A stretch of 64,000 nucleotides of DNA from Rhodoferax ferrireducens T118 (lineage in GTDB: Bacteria; Pseudomonadota; Gammaproteobacteria; Burkholderiales; Burkholderiaceae_C), in contig NC_007908.1 of assembly GCF_000013605.1 (NCBI RefSeq), forward strand, positions 4,526,001 to 4,590,000, written 5' to 3'. Below the pieces are notes generated by a model. The model searched no databases and was not told the DNA's origin. It worked only from the letters and a program-made list of their open reading frames with translations. Of the stretch, positions 44,281 through 52,851 are shown piece after piece (the first letter of the stretch is position 1; every line of letters begins with the position of its first letter). The position numbers and the translations under genes are program-made.

Positions 44281-46646
44281 CGACTGCGTTGCCACTCGTT
44301 GCGCGTCACATCCGGGTCAGCGGCATTGTTCAAGGGGTCGGATTCCGGCCTTTTGTCTGGCGCCTGGCGCAGGAACTCAAGCTCACCGGCTGGGTGCGCA
44401 ATGACGCCCAGGGCGTCGAGATGGCTGCCCAGGGCGCTGAGCCCCAAGTTGCCGAACTGTTGCAACGTCTGCGCACGGATGCGCCGCCGTTGGCGCGAGT
44501 TGATGCGGTGCAGGCGCGTGAGGCTTTGGTAGAAGACTGGGCCGGTTTCTCCATCATCGACAGCATCCAGGGCCGCGCCGTCACGGCCATTGGCCCGGAT
44601 GTTGCCGTCTGCGCCGATTGCCTGAACGAGCTGTTTGACCCCACGAACAGGCGCTGGCGCCATGCTTTCATCACCTGCACGCATTGCGGCCCCCGCTTCA
44701 CGGTGACCCGCGCCTTGCCTTACGACCGGCCGCAGACCAGCATGGCAGCGTTCCCGCTGTGCCCGGCCTGTGGCGCTGAATACAGGGCAGCGGCGGATCG
44801 GCGTTTTCATGCCGAGACCACCTGTTGCCCGCAATGCGGCCCCACGCTGGCGTTGCTGGATGCGCAGCACCAGACGATTCAAGGCGATCCGATTGAACGC
44901 ACCTTGCACCTGCTGCAAAACGGGAAAATCGTGGCCATCAAGGGGCTGGGCGGTTTTCACCTGGCTTGTGATGCGCGCAACCCGGAGGCGGTGGCGCGGC
45001 TTCGGTTCACCAAGAACCGCGAAGAAAAACCCTTTGCCGTGATGCTGGCCAACGTCGCCAGCCTGGCGCCTTATGCGCAGGTATCGGATGCAGAGCGTGC
45101 TCTGCTGGAAAGCCGTGAGCGCCCCATCGTGCTGCTGCGCGCGCGGCCAGGTGGCGATGCCGCCTTGTGTGGTGTGGCGCCGGGCCTGCTGTGGCTGGGT
45201 GTGATGCTGCCCACGACGCCGATCCACTTCTTGCTGTTGCATGAGGCCGCCGGCCGACCTGCGGGCAGCGCCTGGACCAACAAGCCGCAGGCCATGGTGC
45301 TGGTGATGACCAGCGCCAACCCGGGTGGTGAGCCCATCGTGCGCGATATGGCAGAGGCGCGCACGCGTCTGGTTGGCATTGCCGACGCCTATCTGGACCA
45401 CGACCGCGACATCGTGGCGCGCTGCGACGACAGCGTGGTGCGCCCGCTGGGACCGGGAGCGCAGTTCATCCGGCGCAGCCGGGGTTACGCGCCTGTCGCC
45501 ATTCGCTTGCCACACGCGGGGCCATCCGGGCTTTCCCGGCCTTGCGTGCTGGCGTTTGGCGCCCACCTCAAAAACACGGTGTGCGTGACCCGTGGCGATG
45601 AAGCTTTTTTGTCGCCTCACATTGGCGACCTGGACAACGCCGCAAGCTGTGACTTCCTGAACGAGACGGTGCAGCGCCTGTGCGATCTGATCGACGTCAA
45701 GCCGGCGGTCGTCGCGCACGACCTGCACCCCGACGACTACAGCACACGCGCTGCCCTTGAATTTGCCGATCGCCATGGGCTGCCCACGCTGGCTGTGCAG
45801 CATCACCACGCCCACATTGCCGCCGTGTGTGCCGAGCACGGCTGGCAGGGCCCCGTGTTGGGGCTGGCGCTCGATGGTGTGGGCCTGGGGACCGACGGCA
45901 GCGCCTGGGGTGGTGAATTGCTCAAGGTCGATGGGGCGCATTTCGAGCGCCTGGGCCACCTGTCGCCCTTGGCCATGCCGGGTGGCGACAGGTGCGCGCG
46001 TGAGCCCTGGCGCATGGCGGCTTCGGTGCTGCATGAGTTGGGCCGCAACGCCGACATCGTGGAGCGTTTTCAGGAGCCCGGCGCAGATACCGTGGCCGCC
46101 ATGCTGCAGCGCCAGTTCAACAGCCCGCGCACGTCGAGCATGGGCCGCGTGTTTGATGCAGCAGCGGGTTTGCTGGGCCTCTGCTCTTATATGAAATATG
46201 AGGCTCAAGCCCCCGTGTTGCTTGAACAGTGTGCTACTCTTTTTATAGATAACCAGGGCTGGCCTGCCGCCATGGCTGAGGGCTGGACGCTCAGTGACCG
46301 GGGCCAACTCAATCTGCTGCCCGTTCTGGCATCACTCCTGGGTGCCAGCGACGTCAACCAGGCCGCCGCCCGCTTTCACGCGACCCTGGTGGCCGCCCTG
46401 ACCGACTGGGTGCTGCAAGCCTCAGCCGCCACCGGATTGCGCACCCTGGCGTGGGGTGGTGGCTGCTTTCTCAACACCCTGCTATCGTCAGGTCTGCGGC
46501 AAAATCTGGAACAAGGCGGCATCACCGTGCTGGCACCGGTTCACACGTCGCCGGGCGATGGCAGCATCGCGCTCGGGCAGGCCTGGATCGCCTTGAATTC
46601 TTTGGAGACTAAAGATGTGTCTTGCACTACCGGTCAAAGTGATTGA
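44277..46646 (+). CDS. hypF: Carbamoyltransferase HypF
   Basis: 789 residues with the full HypF architecture: acylphosphatase domain ([20 protein letters not shown]), two zinc fingers (CADC..CTHC and CPAC..CPQC), a YrdC-like domain (about 200-380) and a Kae1-like C-terminal domain with [16 protein letters not shown]. It turns carbamoyl phosphate into the thiocarbamate on HypE that becomes cyanide. The probable start is TTG (44277), inside the TGA of hypB. The 3' end runs 32 bases into hypC. Confidence 0.92.
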   Translation: MTTALPLVARHIRVSGIVQGVGFRPFVWRLAQELKLTGWVRNDAQGVEMAAQGAEPQVAELLQRLRTDAPPLARVDAVQAREALVEDWAGFSIIDSIQGRAVTAIGPDVAVCADCLNELFDPTNRRWRHAFITCTHCGPRFTVTRALPYDRPQTSMAAFPLCPACGAEYRAAADRRFHAETTCCPQCGPTLALLDAQHQTIQGDPIERTLHLLQNGKIVAIKGLGGFHLACDARNPEAVARLRFTKNREEKPFAVMLANVASLAPYAQVSDAERALLESRERPIVLLRARPGGDAALCGVAPGLLWLGVMLPTTPIHFLLLHEAAGRPAGSAWTNKPQAMVLVMTSANPGGEPIVRDMAEARTRLVGIADAYLDHDRDIVARCDDSVVRPLGPGAQFIRRSRGYAPVAIRLPHAGPSGLSRPCVLAFGAHLKNTVCVTRGDEAFLSPHIGDLDNAASCDFLNETVQRLCDLIDVKPAVVAHDLHPDDYSTRAALEFADRHGLPTLAVQHHHAHIAAVCAEHGWQGPVLGLALDGVGLGTDGSAWGGELLKVDGAHFERLGHLSPLAMPGGDRCAREPWRMAASVLHELGRNADIVERFQEPGADTVAAMLQRQFNSPRTSSMGRVFDAAAGLLGLCSYMKYEAQAPVLLEQCATLFIDNQGWPAAMAEGWTLSDRGQLNLLPVLASLLGASDVNQAAARFHATLVAALTDWVLQASAATGLRTLAWGGGCFLNTLLSSGLRQNLEQGGITVLAPVHTSPGDGSIALGQAWIALNSLETKDVSCTTGQSD

Positions 46647-46857
46647 AGTCGGCTGCGGCCCGGCGGGCGACTGGGCCATCGTTGATTTGGGAGGCGTCAA
46701 AAAGGAGATCTCGCTGGCGCTGCTGGACGATGTTCAGGTGGGCGACTATGTGATTTTGCATGTGGGTTATGCGCTGTCAAAACTGGACCCGCAAGAGGCC
46801 GAGCGCACGCTGGCGCTGTTTTCTGAAATGGCTGAATCAGTTGCCGCGGCCTCATGA
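46615..46857 (+). CDS. hypC: Hydrogenase chaperone HypC, copy 2
   Basis: 80 residues beginning [12 protein letters not shown], with Cys2 for Fe(CN)2CO delivery. It overlaps the end of hypF by 32 bp in another frame and the hypD start by four bases (ATGA). With HypD it assembles the iron ligands. It differs clearly from copy 1, suggesting separate client preferences. Confidence 0.92.
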   Translation: MCLALPVKVIEVGCGPAGDWAIVDLGGVKKEISLALLDDVQVGDYVILHVGYALSKLDPQEAERTLALFSEMAESVAAAS

Positions 46858-47984
46858 AATACATCGACGAATTCCGTGACGGCGAGGTCGCCAAAACCTT
46901 GGCCCTCAAGATCGCCCGGCTGGCGCAGCCTGAGCGCAGCTACAGCTTCATGGAATTTTGTGGCGGCCACACCCACGCCATTTCCCGCTACGGCCTGTCC
47001 GACTTGCTGCCGCCCAACGTGCGCATGGTGCACGGCCCCGGCTGCCCGGTGTGTGTGCTGCCGATCGGCCGCATTGACATGGCGATCGACCTGGCACTGA
47101 AGCAAGGCGTGATCCTGTGCACCTATGGCGACACCTTGCGCGTGCCGGCCTCTGAAGGCCTGTCGCTGATGAAGGCCAAGGCGCGCGGTGGCGACATTCG
47201 CATGGTCTATTCCACGCTCGATGCCTTGCAGATTGCGCGCGACAACCCCGAGCGCGAGGTGGTGTTTTTTGCCATCGGGTTTGAGACCACCACACCGCCA
47301 ACGGCGCTGGCTATTTTGCAGGCACACCAGGAACAATTGAGCAATTTCAGCGTGCTGTGCTGCCATGTGCTGACACCCGCGGCGATCAGCCAGATTCTGG
47401 AGTCGCCCGAAGTACGGCAGTGGGGCACGGTGCCGATTGACGGCTTCATCGGCCCGGCGCATGTGTCAACCGTGATTGGCAGTCGGCCGTATGAATTTTT
47501 TGCCGAGGAATACCGCAAACCGGTGGTGATTGCCGGCTTTGAGCCGCTGGACGTGATGCAGGCGATTCTGATGCTGGTCAAGCAGGTCAACGAAGGGCGT
47601 GCCGAGGTTGAAAACGAGTTCGCACGCGCGGTCAGCCGCGACGGCAACCAGAAGGCGCAGGACCGGGTCGCCGAGGTGTTCGAGTTGCGCCGCGAATTCG
47701 AGTGGCGCGGGCTCGCCGTGGTGCCTTATTCCGCTTTGATGATCCGTGAGAAATACGGCAGCTTCGATGCCGAGCGCCGCTTCAAGATGGATTACCAATC
47801 GGTGCCCGACAACAAGGCCTGTGAATGCGGGGCCATTCTGCGCGGCGTCAAGCGACCGCAAGACTGCAAGATTTTCGGCACCGTCTGCACGCCGGAGAAC
47901 CCGGTGGGCTCGTGCATGGTCAGCAGCGAAGGTGCCTGCGCGGCGCATTACAGTTACGGGCGTTACAAGGACATGACCCCATGA
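46854..47984 (+). CDS. hypD: Fe-S maturation protein HypD
   Basis: 376 residues. It carries the family motifs CGGHTHAI (about 38-45), GPGCPVCVLP (about 62-71), GFETTTPPTAL near 143 and C-terminal Cys for the [4Fe-4S] cluster (KACECG, PVGSCMVSSEGACAAHY). HypD is the scaffold on which Fe(CN)2CO is built with HypC. Its stop overlaps the hypE start. Confidence 0.94.
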   Translation: MKYIDEFRDGEVAKTLALKIARLAQPERSYSFMEFCGGHTHAISRYGLSDLLPPNVRMVHGPGCPVCVLPIGRIDMAIDLALKQGVILCTYGDTLRVPASEGLSLMKAKARGGDIRMVYSTLDALQIARDNPEREVVFFAIGFETTTPPTALAILQAHQEQLSNFSVLCCHVLTPAAISQILESPEVRQWGTVPIDGFIGPAHVSTVIGSRPYEFFAEEYRKPVVIAGFEPLDVMQAILMLVKQVNEGRAEVENEFARAVSRDGNQKAQDRVAEVFELRREFEWRGLAVVPYSALMIREKYGSFDAERRFKMDYQSVPDNKACECGAILRGVKRPQDCKIFGTVCTPENPVGSCMVSSEGACAAHYSYGRYKDMTP

Positions 47985-49045
47985 GTGAAGTCAAACGCGG
48001 CTACGTGCGTCCGCTCGATCTGAAACATGGCCGGGTGGACATGACGCATGGCTCGGGCGGGCGCGCCATGGTGCAACTGATCTCTGAGCTGTTCACCCGC
48101 CATCTGGGCAACGCCTACCTGGGCCAGGGCAATGATGGGGCCGTGTTGCCCGCCGCGGTTTTGAACGGCAAGCCTGCGCGACTGGTGATGTCCACCGATT
48201 GCCATGTGGTCTCCCCCCTGTTCTTCCCCGGTGGCGACATTGGCTGCCTGTCGGTGCATGGCACGCTCAATGATGTGGCGGTGATGGGCGCCACGCCCCT
48301 CTATCTGGCCGCCGGTTTTATTCTGGAGGAAGGTTTTGCGCTGGCTGAGCTGGCGTGCATCGTTGAATCCATGGCACGCGCCGCCCATGCTGCAGGGGTG
48401 CCCGTGGTCACGGGTGACACCAAGGTGGTGGAACGCGGCAAAGGTGATGGCATTTTCATCACCACCACCGGCGTCGGCGTCTTGCCCGATGGGCTGGAAC
48501 TGGGCGGAGCCCGGGTGCGGCCGGGCGATGTGGTGCTGGTGTCCGGGTCCATGGGCGACCACGGCGTGGCCATCATGAGCCAGCGCGAAAACCTGAGCTT
48601 TGAGGCCAGCATTGAATCCGACACCGCCGCGCTGCATGGCCTGATCGCCCAGCTGCTGGCCACCGGTGCCGACATCCGCTGCCTGCGCGACCCCACCCGA
48701 GGCGGCCTGGCTTCGACCTTGAACGAAATTGCGGGGCAATCCGGTGTGGGCATGATGCTGCATGAGAAAGCCATTCCGATCAAACCGGTGGTGGCTGCGG
48801 CCTGTGAATTCCTCGGCCTGGACCCGCTCTATGTGGCCAACGAAGGCAAGCTGATTGTGATTTGCGCGGCTGCCGATGCGCCGCGCCTGCTGGCCACCCT
48901 GCGCGCGCATCCGCTGGGCGTGGACGCCGCCGTGATTGGCGAGGTGATGGCCGACGAGCATCATTTTGTCCAGCTCACCACCGCCTTTGGCGGCCGGCGC
49001 ATTGTGGATTGGCTGGCCGGTGACCAACTGCCGCGCATCTGCTAA
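47981..49045 (+). CDS. hypE: Carbamoyl dehydratase HypE
   Basis: 354 residues from ATG 47981, four bases into the hypD stop. It ends in PRIC, the C-terminal Cys354 that carries the thiocarbamate and becomes thiocyanate. N-terminal motif MTHGSGGRAM and ATP-binding GNDGAVL follow. A longer in-frame reading through hypD is not used. The next gene, hypX, starts eight bases after the stop. Confidence 0.94.
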   Translation: MSEVKRGYVRPLDLKHGRVDMTHGSGGRAMVQLISELFTRHLGNAYLGQGNDGAVLPAAVLNGKPARLVMSTDCHVVSPLFFPGGDIGCLSVHGTLNDVAVMGATPLYLAAGFILEEGFALAELACIVESMARAAHAAGVPVVTGDTKVVERGKGDGIFITTTGVGVLPDGLELGGARVRPGDVVLVSGSMGDHGVAIMSQRENLSFEASIESDTAALHGLIAQLLATGADIRCLRDPTRGGLASTLNEIAGQSGVGMMLHEKAIPIKPVVAAACEFLGLDPLYVANEGKLIVICAAADAPRLLATLRAHPLGVDAAVIGEVMADEHHFVQLTTAFGGRRIVDWLAGDQLPRIC

Positions 49046-49052
49046 AAAAACC

Positions 49053-50750
49053 ATGCGCATCCTGCTGCTCACCCATGCCTTTAACAGCCTGAGCCAGCGG
49101 CTCGGCGCTGAACTGCGCCAGCGCGGGCACGAGGTGTCGGTTGAGTTTGACATCAGCGACTCGGTGACCGAGGAAGCTTGTGCCTTGTTTGCACCCGAGC
49201 TGATCGTGGCGCCCTACCTGCGCCGCGCCATTCCTGAGTCCGTCTGGTCGCACTGTCTGTGCCTGATTGTTCACCCCGGCGTGCCGGGCGACCGGGGACC
49301 CTCGGCGCTGGACTGGGCAATCGACGCGGGACGACAGGAATGGGGCGTGACCGTGTTGCAGGCCGAGGCTGAAATGGACAGCGGGCCGGTTTGGGCCTGC
49401 GCCAACTTCTGCCTGCGCGCCGCCAAGAAAGCCAGCGTCTATCGCCATGAAGTCACGCAAGCGGCCACTCAGGCCGTGTTGCAGGCCGTGGAGCGCTTGG
49501 CCAGCGGCAGCTTTGTGCCGCAGCGCCCAGTCAACAGCCGCTGGCGACCCCTGATGAAACAGACTGAGCGCACGATTGACTGGCAGCTTGACGACAGCGC
49601 CACCGTGCTGCGCAAGATCAATACGGCGGACGGCGTGCCCGGTGTGGCCGACGCGCTGTTTGGCCAGGCTTGTCATCTGTTTGATGCTGCTGTGGAAGCC
49701 ACCTTGCGCGGCACGCCGGGTGAGGTGATCGCGCAGCGCGAAACCGCCCTGTTGCGGGCCACCGTTGATGGTGCGGTCTGGATCGGCCATGTCAAACGCC
49801 CCGGCAGCATCAAGCTGCCCGCCACGCTGGCGTTTGCCCCTGAATTGACCGCCGTTCCATATTCGCCGCTGCCAGGCTGGTGGCGTGTCCAAATCCCCAC
49901 CTGGCAAGACATTGCCTACGAAGAAGCTGAGCAAGTGGGCTACTTGCACTTTGAGTTCTATAACGGCGCCATGTCCACCGGGCAATGTGAGCGCCTGCGT
50001 TCTGCCCTGGCCTGGGCCAAGCAGCGGCCAACGCGCGTGCTGGTGCTCATGGGCGGACAAGACTTCTGGTCCAACGGCGTCCACTTGAACGTGATCGAAG
50101 CGGCAAGTTTGATGGGTGGCTCAGCCGCTGACGAGTCCTGGCGCAACATCAACGCCATGAACGACCTGGCACTCGAACTCATCACCACCGAGCATCAGAT
50201 CACCGTGGCCGCCGTGGGCGGCAACACCGGCGCCGGCGGCTGCTTTCTGGCCCGGGCAGCCGACTTGGTGTGGGCGCGTGAGGCGGTCATGCTGAACCCG
50301 CATTACAAAAACATGGGTAATCTGTATGGCTCTGAATACTGGACGTATTCTCTGCCACGCCGGCTGGGCCTGGAGGCGGCGCGCGCCATCATGCACAACC
50401 GCCAGCCTTTGATGGCGCAGCAGGCGCTGCAGATGGGCTTCACCGATGACTGCCTGCCTGGCGACGTGCCCGCGTTTCGCGCAGAGGTCGCCCGTTATGC
50501 ATCAAAACTGGCTGCAGCCCCCGATCTGCAAGCACAGATAGCTACTAAAAACGAAGCAAGAGCGCGCGACGAAGCGACCAAACCACTGGCCGCCTACCGC
50601 GCCGAGGAGATGACACACATGCACCGCAACTTCTACGGGTTCGACCCCAGCTACCACGTGGCGCGACACCATTTTGTTTACAAGTCGCCGGCCTCATGGA
50701 CACCCCGGCACCTGGCCGTGCATCGCGAACTGGGCTGGAAGCGGCCATGA
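49053..50750 (+). CDS. hypX: HypX/HoxX, CO-ligand synthesis protein for [NiFe] hydrogenase
   Basis: 565 residues with two parts. The N-terminal half is a formyl-tetrahydrofolate-binding hydrolase/transferase domain (HPGVPGDRGPSALDWAI, about 70-86). The C-terminal half is a crotonase-like domain (LVLMGGQDFWSNGVHLN, near 330, and VGGNTGAGGCFLARAADLVWA). HypX makes the active-site CO from formyl-THF through formyl-CoA and is typical of hydrogenases matured in the presence of oxygen. It is coupled to hoxA by an ATGA overlap. Confidence 0.93.
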   Translation: MRILLLTHAFNSLSQRLGAELRQRGHEVSVEFDISDSVTEEACALFAPELIVAPYLRRAIPESVWSHCLCLIVHPGVPGDRGPSALDWAIDAGRQEWGVTVLQAEAEMDSGPVWACANFCLRAAKKASVYRHEVTQAATQAVLQAVERLASGSFVPQRPVNSRWRPLMKQTERTIDWQLDDSATVLRKINTADGVPGVADALFGQACHLFDAAVEATLRGTPGEVIAQRETALLRATVDGAVWIGHVKRPGSIKLPATLAFAPELTAVPYSPLPGWWRVQIPTWQDIAYEEAEQVGYLHFEFYNGAMSTGQCERLRSALAWAKQRPTRVLVLMGGQDFWSNGVHLNVIEAASLMGGSAADESWRNINAMNDLALELITTEHQITVAAVGGNTGAGGCFLARAADLVWAREAVMLNPHYKNMGNLYGSEYWTYSLPRRLGLEAARAIMHNRQPLMAQQALQMGFTDDCLPGDVPAFRAEVARYASKLAAAPDLQAQIATKNEARARDEATKPLAAYRAEEMTHMHRNFYGFDPSYHVARHHFVYKSPASWTPRHLAVHRELGWKRP

Positions 50751-52174
50751 GCGGGCGCGCACCCCTGGCGGTGTTGGTGGTGGATGACGAACAGCGCTCG
50801 CTGGAGACGCTCAAACGCACGCTGGATGACCATTTCACCGTGTTCACGGCCTCGTCGGCTGAACAAGGCAACGCCGTGATGGCGCAGGAGTTGGTGCAGA
50901 TTGTGCTGTCGGACCAGCGCATGCCCGGCACCTCGGGTGTGGCATTTTTGCGCGGCGTGCGCGCCCAGTGGCCCAACACCGTGCGGCTCATCTTGTCGGG
51001 TTACACCGAAGCCGAAGACATCATCACCGGCATCAACGAGGCCGGCATCTGGCAATATCTGCTCAAACCCTGGCACCCGGACCAATTGCTGCTGACGCTG
51101 CAAAGTGCCGGCGAGCTGTGGCGCTTGCAGCAGGAAAACCAGCGCCTGACGCTGGAGCTGCGCGCCAGCCCCGAAAACCTGGCCCTGCGCGTCTTCAGCC
51201 TGCGCCAAAAAGCCAAAGCGCTAGCGGGCTTCGACAAGTTGATCCGCGCCGACAGCAGCCCGCTCAATGAAGTCTGTGCGCTGGCCGAGCGGGTGGCTGG
51301 CCACGACCTGTCGGTGCTGATCACCGGTGAATCGGGCACTGGCAAAGAGCTGCTGGCACGCGCCATCCACTACGCCAGCGCCCGCGCCGAACAGCCTTTT
51401 GTGGTGGAAAACTGCGGCGCCATGCCCGACACCTTGCTGGAGAGTGAGCTCTTTGGCCACAAGCGCGGCGCCTTTACCGGCGCCACCGACACCCACATCG
51501 GCCTGTTTCAGCAGGCCGATGGCGGCACGCTGTTTCTGGATGAAATCGGCGAAACGTCGCCCGCCTTCCAGGTCAAGCTGCTGCGGGCGCTGCAAGAGGG
51601 AGAAATCCGCCCGGTCGGCAGCCCACGCTCGGTCGGCGTCGATGTGCGCCTGATCGCCGCCACCAACCGCGATCTGGAAGCCGATGTGGCGAGTGGGCGC
51701 TTTCGTGAAGACCTGTACTACCGCGTGGCCGGCATCACGCTGTACCTGCCGGCGCTGCGCGAACGTGCGCAGGACATCGAGCCGATCGTGACCGATATGC
51801 TCAAAAAGTCACCCCTGGTCGGGCGAAGAATGTCGCGTGAAGCCCTGAACCTGCTGACCCGCCACGCCTGGCCCGGCAACGTGCGTGAACTGCAAAACGA
51901 GATTCGCCGGGCGCTGGCGCTGGGCGACGGCCCCGTGCTGGGCGCTGAACTGCTGTCACCGCGCGTGCGCCAGACCGCCGCCCTGCCCGATCCGGTGTCT
52001 GACGCCGTTGAAGAAGAATCAGGGCAGCTCAAACACCATCTGGATCGTATGGAGGCCCAACTGATCCGGGATGCCATGCTGCGTCACAAGGGCAATAAAA
52101 CCCACGCCGCTGACGAACTCGGTTTGACGCGGGTTGGGCTGCGGATGAAGATGATGCGGCTCGGGCTCGGGTGA
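50747..52174 (+). CDS. hoxA: Sigma-54-dependent response regulator HoxA/HupR type
   Basis: 475 residues: receiver domain (about 8-125; phospho-acceptor Asp in LSDQRMPG, Lys in LLKPW), AAA+ sigma-54 interaction domain (Walker [20 protein letters not shown] loop, Walker [12 protein letters not shown]) and a C-terminal Fis-type helix-turn-helix ([19 protein letters not shown]). It would activate the -24/-12 promoters at hybO and hupE. No sensor kinase (HoxJ) or regulatory hydrogenase is in the window. In Ralstonia, HoxA is active unphosphorylated, so this could run without a local partner. Confidence 0.92.
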   Translation: MSGRAPLAVLVVDDEQRSLETLKRTLDDHFTVFTASSAEQGNAVMAQELVQIVLSDQRMPGTSGVAFLRGVRAQWPNTVRLILSGYTEAEDIITGINEAGIWQYLLKPWHPDQLLLTLQSAGELWRLQQENQRLTLELRASPENLALRVFSLRQKAKALAGFDKLIRADSSPLNEVCALAERVAGHDLSVLITGESGTGKELLARAIHYASARAEQPFVVENCGAMPDTLLESELFGHKRGAFTGATDTHIGLFQQADGGTLFLDEIGETSPAFQVKLLRALQEGEIRPVGSPRSVGVDVRLIAATNRDLEADVASGRFREDLYYRVAGITLYLPALRERAQDIEPIVTDMLKKSPLVGRRMSREALNLLTRHAWPGNVRELQNEIRRALALGDGPVLGAELLSPRVRQTAALPDPVSDAVEEESGQLKHHLDRMEAQLIRDAMLRHKGNKTHAADELGLTRVGLRMKMMRLGLG

Positions 52175-52200
52175 GTGGCGCTTGGGGCACAGGCAACTGG

Positions 52201-52851
52201 CTACAGCCCCTTCTCCACCATAGCCAGCAGTCGCTGCCCAATCTGCTGCATCTGCGGGCCGACGACGCTGCCCAGCGGGCCGTCGATGACCAGCATGGCC
52301 AGGCCGTGCACGGCCGACCAGGCGAGAAATTCAGCTCCCGGGCGGCGCTCGGGCGGCATCACGCCGGCCTGCACCAGTTGGTCCAATGCGGCGCCCAGCA
52401 GTTCGAACGGGTTCAGGCCGCCGGGGCCGGCCTTGGCCGGGTCCGGCGTGCCTGGCTGCAAATCACCTGCGGCCGCGAAAGCGGTGCGGAACAAGCCGGT
52501 CTCGGTCTGGGCAAAACGCAGGTAGCCGGTGCCAACGGCGCGCAGGCTGGCGCGGGCAAAGTCAGCTGGTGGCAGGTCGTGCGGCAAGGCGGCCAGCTCA
52601 TCCTCCATCGCCTTGGCCACAGCCGACAGGGCGGCGGCGCGCACCGCCTGCAGCAGGGCCTGCTGGCTGGCGAAGTGGCGGTAGGCCGCGTTGGGTGCCA
52701 CACCGGCGCGCCGGGTCGCTTCGCGCAGCACCACCGCAGCGGGCCCGCCGGCGCGCGCCAGTTCGATGCCCGCCTCCAGCAGAACGCGCCGCAGGTCGCC
52801 GTGACGGTAGGTCTTGCGTGGCGGTGGGGTCATGGTTGATACGGCCGTCAT
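52201..52851 (-). CDS. TetR/AcrR family regulator of the RND operon
   Basis: 216 residues. The helix-turn-helix lies at about 15-65 (GDLRRVLLEAGIELARAGG, then LREATRRAGVAPNAAYRHFASQQALL). The C-terminal half fits the WHG-type TetR ligand domain (FLAWSAVHGLAMLVIDGPLG). It overlaps the stop of the efflux pump gene by four bases (ATGA) and so closes the efflux operon. Feedback control of the promoter at 58745-58772 is inferred. Confidence 0.88.
   Translation of the reverse strand: MTAVSTMTPPPRKTYRHGDLRRVLLEAGIELARAGGPAAVVLREATRRAGVAPNAAYRHFASQQALLQAVRAAALSAVAKAMEDELAALPHDLPPADFARASLRAVGTGYLRFAQTETGLFRTAFAAAGDLQPGTPDPAKAGPGGLNPFELLGAALDQLVQAGVMPPERRPGAEFLAWSAVHGLAMLVIDGPLGSVVGPQMQQIGQRLLAMVEKGL

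Noticed and set aside
44118..46307. 729-codon open frame antisense to hypF
   Set aside because: It lies wholly opposite a clear HypF and is rich in His, Arg and Gln as expected for a shadow frame in GC-rich DNA; it shows no motif or ribosome-binding site.
47825..47980. N-terminal extension of hypE into hypD
   Set aside because: HypE proteins start close to the MTHGSGG motif, and the ATGA overlap at 47981 is typical of this operon.
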